A stretch of 64,000 nucleotides of DNA, from assembly GCA_023375675.1 (NCBI GenBank), contig JALQBC010000025.1, forward strand, positions 372,001 through 436,000, given 5' to 3'. Of this stretch, positions 59,952-64,000 are shown piece after piece (position 1 is the first letter of the stretch; every line of letters starts with the position of its first letter). Under the pieces are notes generated by a model. The model was not told the origin of the DNA. It made no database searches and saw nothing but the letters and a program-made list of their open reading frames with translations. Source of the stretch: Cytospora piceicola. Taxonomy: Eukaryota; Ascomycota; Sordariomycetes; Diaporthales; Cytosporaceae. A program made the position numbers and the translations under genes.

Positions 59952-62132
59952 ACAGGATGGGACTGCACGCAGATTACGAACCTGGGGAGGAACCTCACGC
60001 GCGACTATTTTCGAATAACTCGGACCGAGCCGAGTCGAGCCGAACCATCAAACCTGTCTGTCACTGACTGCTCGAAATCATTTTAGGCATGGACAGCCCC
60101 CCTGGGTGCATCTACAAATTCTAAAAACACGAGAGAGATAGATGATGCATTACAAGGCGTGTACGACTACGAGAGTCAACCCAAAGATACCTGATTCCAA
60201 GAATTTTCCCTTGCGAGCGACCTACATATCTCAATCATTTGGTGCGAATATAATGTGTGCGCGCGTTTTGTTTTCTTTGTTGTGTTTCTGGGCTCTGAGC
60301 TGGCCCTGGCAAGAGGAGACGTAATACGATCATGATCAACGGCGGGCTTTCAGGACTGAGGGCGGCAGGCTGGTCTCAGTGACGAGCGTAATGAGAGGCT
60401 AGGTCACACAAACAAGCACACGCGAGAGAGGTATAGAGAGGGAGTGGCCCTGCGTGACCCCGGCTCGGCTCGGCCGATGATGGCTCATCATCTCCCACTC
60501 GACGGACATGCCTGACGGACGGAAGGACGCTTTACCTTCGACAAGATGTAAGAGCGTACTTGTACAACCTCGGATAGAACCTGACGAGAAACTCTGCGAG
60601 AGAGGGGAGGGACGGGGGTTGGACAGGGCAGCTTCGCGTAGTCCGGGTTCAGGCGGGAAGGAAGACGAAAGGGACGAGACATTCACGGCCGGGGGCAGGA
60701 AGCAGGCTGTTGGCTGCTAGTGAGTGTGGCGAAGGAAGGGAAGGGGAGGAAGGGGAAACCCAACTTTTGGGGGGGCTGTACATGTTCACTCATCTTTCCT
60801 GCCGGAAATCCATCTAATTGTTTCCAACAAGATGGAGGTCCGACGGACGTACATAATCTGCAGACGTACATAGTTAGTATGTACGGTAACGGGGACTGTA
60901 CAAAAATACATCCCGGAGTCATACCCGTGCGAATCACACAAGATACTTTTTCCCAACAGGCTGTCTATCTTTGTGTGTGTGTGTGTGTATGTATTTGTCC
61001 CAAGACACATTGGGATCTGACTATTTGCCTGATTGGGCTGCTCTTGAAACTCCACACCAACTCCATCATGGTGTGGACGCAATGTAACCCTCCAAAAGTG
61101 GAATTGTAAGCCCCCGATGCTCTTGACCAAAGCCAGGGCTGCCCCTTCTCCCGCATGTCTCAATGGACGGGCACATGAGAATAGTCATATCAACCACATC
61201 AACGAGGCCGTCAAGAACAGTAGCAGCCGTGTCACAATTGATGAAAACCGGGACGTCCCACAGTTGCTCAGCCTCACGGGTTTCTCGGCCGAAGGTTGAT
61301 AATGAACTATATCGTCTTCGAACATCCTATGTCTTCCAACCCCCCCCCCTTCCCCAGACAGTCCCTCGCCCCCATTCACTCTATCTCTCCAATCCAAGAT
61401 GCCGGAAAGAGGAGAGAGTCCAATAAATTAGCTTTTCCCAGCCCTTTCGGCCGGTAGACAGACTGTCCTGAAGTACACTCCCCGGCTACTTGCCTACATG
61501 CCGTTTCGAAGTGTCGTCGAGGTGGTGTCACCGGAGCGTTACACCACCGTGTAACCAAGCCTTGGAATACGAAGTCAGGGAGGCAATAAGAAAGAAAGAG
61601 AAAGACAAGGCTCAAGGTACGGGAGTTGACTTTGCCTCAACCAAGACTCAACTCACACAAGGCTGGCGGCCTTCGGCTCGCTACATACAGCGAGAGAGAG
61701 GGAGAGAGAGAGAGGAGAGAAGGATGGGTGGCTGGATGTTGGGTAGCTGCGTCTTAATTCCTGGGTGGTCATCATGCCCGAGTTGTCGTGTCTCAAAGTT
61801 GAGCTGGAGAATGAATAGTCAGGTGCTTAGTCTGCTGACTTGGCCTATGACAATTCATGTGAGTCTCTCGTGTAACCTTGTCAACAAGACGATATATAAT
61901 GTTCTGAAGGGAAATGCCCCCCCTGGGTTTCTATTATGTATCCTCTTGGAGAAACTCTTTGGCCCGCCCCCCGGTCCTCTTTTATTCCTATAAAAACGCT
62001 ACGCTATGTATCATGGCAGATTGAAGATGCGCCAGAATTGGCACGCAGTACCTATCCTCCCAAGCCTAAATCTTTCCGAAGCAAACCAAAACGCAGTACC
62101 CAAGCGGAATGGGTGAGAAAGAACGATGGTGC
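59952..62132. other. Convergent intergenic region, 2.2 kb
   Basis: Tail-to-tail between the regulator and glutamate decarboxylase, long for a 3' spacer. It includes a (TG)8 run at 60972-60987, an AG-rich run near 61690-61715 and a C-run near 61341. No supportable gene on either strand. Confidence 0.45.
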
Positions 62133-63998
62133 TTAGCAGACCGCGTGAGTCTTGCCAGTCTTTCCCTGGAGGGAATGCTTCTCGTTCTGCAGATCATAAT
62201 TTAGTCTCAATAACAAAGGGTGGGGGAGGGAGGGGGAAAGGAAGGTGGAACAATTGGCTTACCCTGTAGTTGGGGTGGTTGTGGTTGTGTTTTCCAGAAT
62301 GATGGTGGCTCTTGGTCTGGAACTTCTGCATCCTTGCGACGCTGTCCTTATCCATCTGTTCGAGCAGTTGCATACACAGCTTGATGTCGGTAATGAGGGC
62401 GTCGCAACGGTTGCGGGTGAAGTCCTCACGGACGACAACGCGCAGCATTTTTAGGTTGTTGGTGTTCGGGGCCATGGTGTAGGCAGGGACAACCCAGCCA
62501 CGGACACGAAGCTGACGCGCCAGGGCGAACTCATCGTAGCTTCGCTCATCATTCTCATCATCCGGGAGCCGGAAAGCGACCAATGGCAGACCTTCGCCGG
62601 ACTTCTTCGACATGAGCTTGAAGCCTAGGGCTTGGACAGAGTCGGCGAGGTAGTCGGCAGTCCGGGTCAAGTTGGACATGATGGCCTTGTAACCGTGCTT
62701 ACCGAGACGGATAAGCTGGTAGTACTGGCCAATGACCTGGGATGCACCCTTGGAAAAGTTGAGGGTGAAGGACGACTGGTCAGCCCCCAGGTAGTTGATG
62801 TTGAAAACCAGTTCTTGTGGCAAGAACTCGGCGCCACGCCAGACGACCCAGCCGACACCAGGGTAGACAAGGCCGTACTTGTGTCCGGAAACGTTGATGC
62901 TCACAACCCTGGGCAGGCGGAAGTCCCACTCGAGGTCAGGGACGGTGAAGGGTGCGACGAAGCCACCACTGGCGGCATCGACATGAATGGGAGTGTCCAT
63001 TCCCCGCTCAATGAGCAAGTCGTTGACAGCCTTGACATCCTCGTACTCGCCAGTGTAGGTTGTTCCCAGGATGCAGCAAATACCGATGGTGTTCTCATCA
63101 ACCAAGTCGACCGTCTGCTTGGGATCAATGACGTAACGGTCCTGGCTACAGTAGACGAGCTTCTCCTCGATCTCGAAGTAGCGTGTAGCCTTCTCCCAGC
63201 AAACCTGGACAGCCGAGCTCATGACAATGTTCGGGTTCTCGGTCGATTTGCCCTCGGCCTTCCTCTTGTTCTTCCAGACACGCTTCATAGCCAGAACTCC
63301 CAACATGATGGCTTCGGACGAACCAACGCAGCTGGTTCCAACACCCTCACCGGCAGGAGCGTTAAACATGCGTCCAATCATGTTGACACATCGGCTAAAC
63401 CATGATATATTAGCAATAGATCATAAGACTCCTGATAATCCCAGAAGCTAGACGGGAGGGGGGGCACGTGACTATCCCAGTAGCCACTTCGGTTGGAGAA
63501 CTCTTACTTCTGAATCTCGGCGGTTTTGGGGTACTCCTCATAGTCGATGAAGTTCTTAGAGAGAGATTCGGCCATGAGCTTCTCAGCTTCGTCCTCCTAA
63601 AGTCGGTTAGTACATTCATAATCCAGGCACACATCTTAGTGCTTGGACAATCACGTACCATGTAAGTTGTGACAAAGGAAGCGAGGCTATTGAAGACTGC
63701 GGCGTTAGCCATGATCACCAGAACAACCATTTACTAGGGCACCCGTCGAGGCTTACTTGAGCATTGGGTTACCGTCGAGGGAGAGTTCATCCTTGATCAT
63801 TCGGTAGGCAACGTCTCTAGGCATCTCTTCGTCGGGGATCTCGTGACGAGGCAAGTCCTCAATGGCGAACTTGGAGCCATAGACAGAGGTTGCGAAATCG
63901 TCGTTGTTCTCGGCAAGGTCGAGGTGGACCTTCTTGACCTCCTGCACGAGGTTCTTCTCGAGCTCCTCGGGATTGGGGATGTGACTGAGGTGGACCAT
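62133..63998 (-). CDS. gad: Glutamate decarboxylase
   Basis: PLP enzyme converting glutamate to GABA and CO2, the entry to the GABA shunt; cytosolic. Five exons (63998-63757, 63686-63659, 63596-63508, 63394-62263, 62186-62133) join to 514 aa; exon 2 is only 28 nt. The joins give NLASFVTTYM-EDEAEKLM and AEIQNRCVNMIGRMF, which are invariant in the family. The PLP-pairing Asp259 is in HVDAASGG and the Schiff-base lysine is K292 in VSGHKYGLVYPG. The last exon replaces an intron read-through tail with NEKHSLQGKTGKTHAVC, the usual fungal ending. A His-rich segment (HHHSGKHNHNHP) precedes it. The start at 63998 gives a normal N-terminus (MVHLS), so the gene is probably complete although only two bases remain beyond it. 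Its promoter is outside the window. Confidence 0.96.
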
Positions 63999-64000
63999 CT

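Overview
The window is nuclear DNA of a filamentous ascomycete, most likely a Sordariomycete. The evidence is the gene set: a PTH11-type receptor, two fungal P450s, a melanin-pathway naphthol reductase, a Bud6/Aip3 polarity factor, a Dal5-type permease, Mch1, and a Zn2Cys6 regulator. Genes carry short GT-AG introns (mostly 49-130 bp) with CTAAC/CTGAC-type branch points. Genes lie singly on both strands, with no operon-like layout. No rRNA, tRNA, CRISPR array, virus-like or intact transposon sequence was recognised. Exon joins below were worked out by hand from frame, splice sites and family conservation, without transcripts.

Layout. 0.2-4.1 kb: a seven-helix receptor and a pisatin-demethylase-like P450, divergent. 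5.7-9.0 kb: the polarisome factor Bud6. 9.6-10.8 kb: a LovD/EstB-type serine hydrolase with a 68-bp intron near its 3' end. 12.9-14.2 kb: a trihydroxynaphthalene-reductase-like SDR. 14.7-15.4 kb: an unrecognised basic protein. 15.9-16.9 kb: a decayed protein kinase gene. 17.3-26.8 kb: a secreted START/SRPBCC-like protein, a second P450 and a full-length ABCC transporter, which look like detoxification or specialised metabolism functions although no PKS, NRPS or terpene synthase is present. 28.1-29.2 kb: a single-pass cysteine-rich surface protein. 30.0-31.2 kb: a second, less certain gene relic. 31.7-35.6 kb: a nine-exon nuclear dynamin-like GTPase resembling SLIP-GC. 36.7-38.5 kb: an allantoate-permease-like MFS transporter with a cluster of GATA sites upstream. 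39.0-40.8 kb: Mch1. 41.3-43.7 kb: an F-box protein. 43.9-45.0 kb: adenine deaminase. 57.3-60.0 kb: a Zn2Cys6 transcription factor. 62.1-64.0 kb: glutamate decarboxylase.

The most unusual part is the 12.3-kb stretch without a supportable gene between the adenine deaminase and the transcription factor (44,974-57,299). Its right half carries ten of the window's twelve copies of the palindromic decamer TACCTAGGTA within 3.8 kb, plus other hairpin-forming palindromes, two abutting heptamer minisatellites and an (AG)19 tract, all upstream of the regulator. The other two copies form a near-perfect 37-nt palindrome in the divergent promoter between mch1 and the F-box gene. This is a sequence pattern of unknown function, not a demonstrated system.
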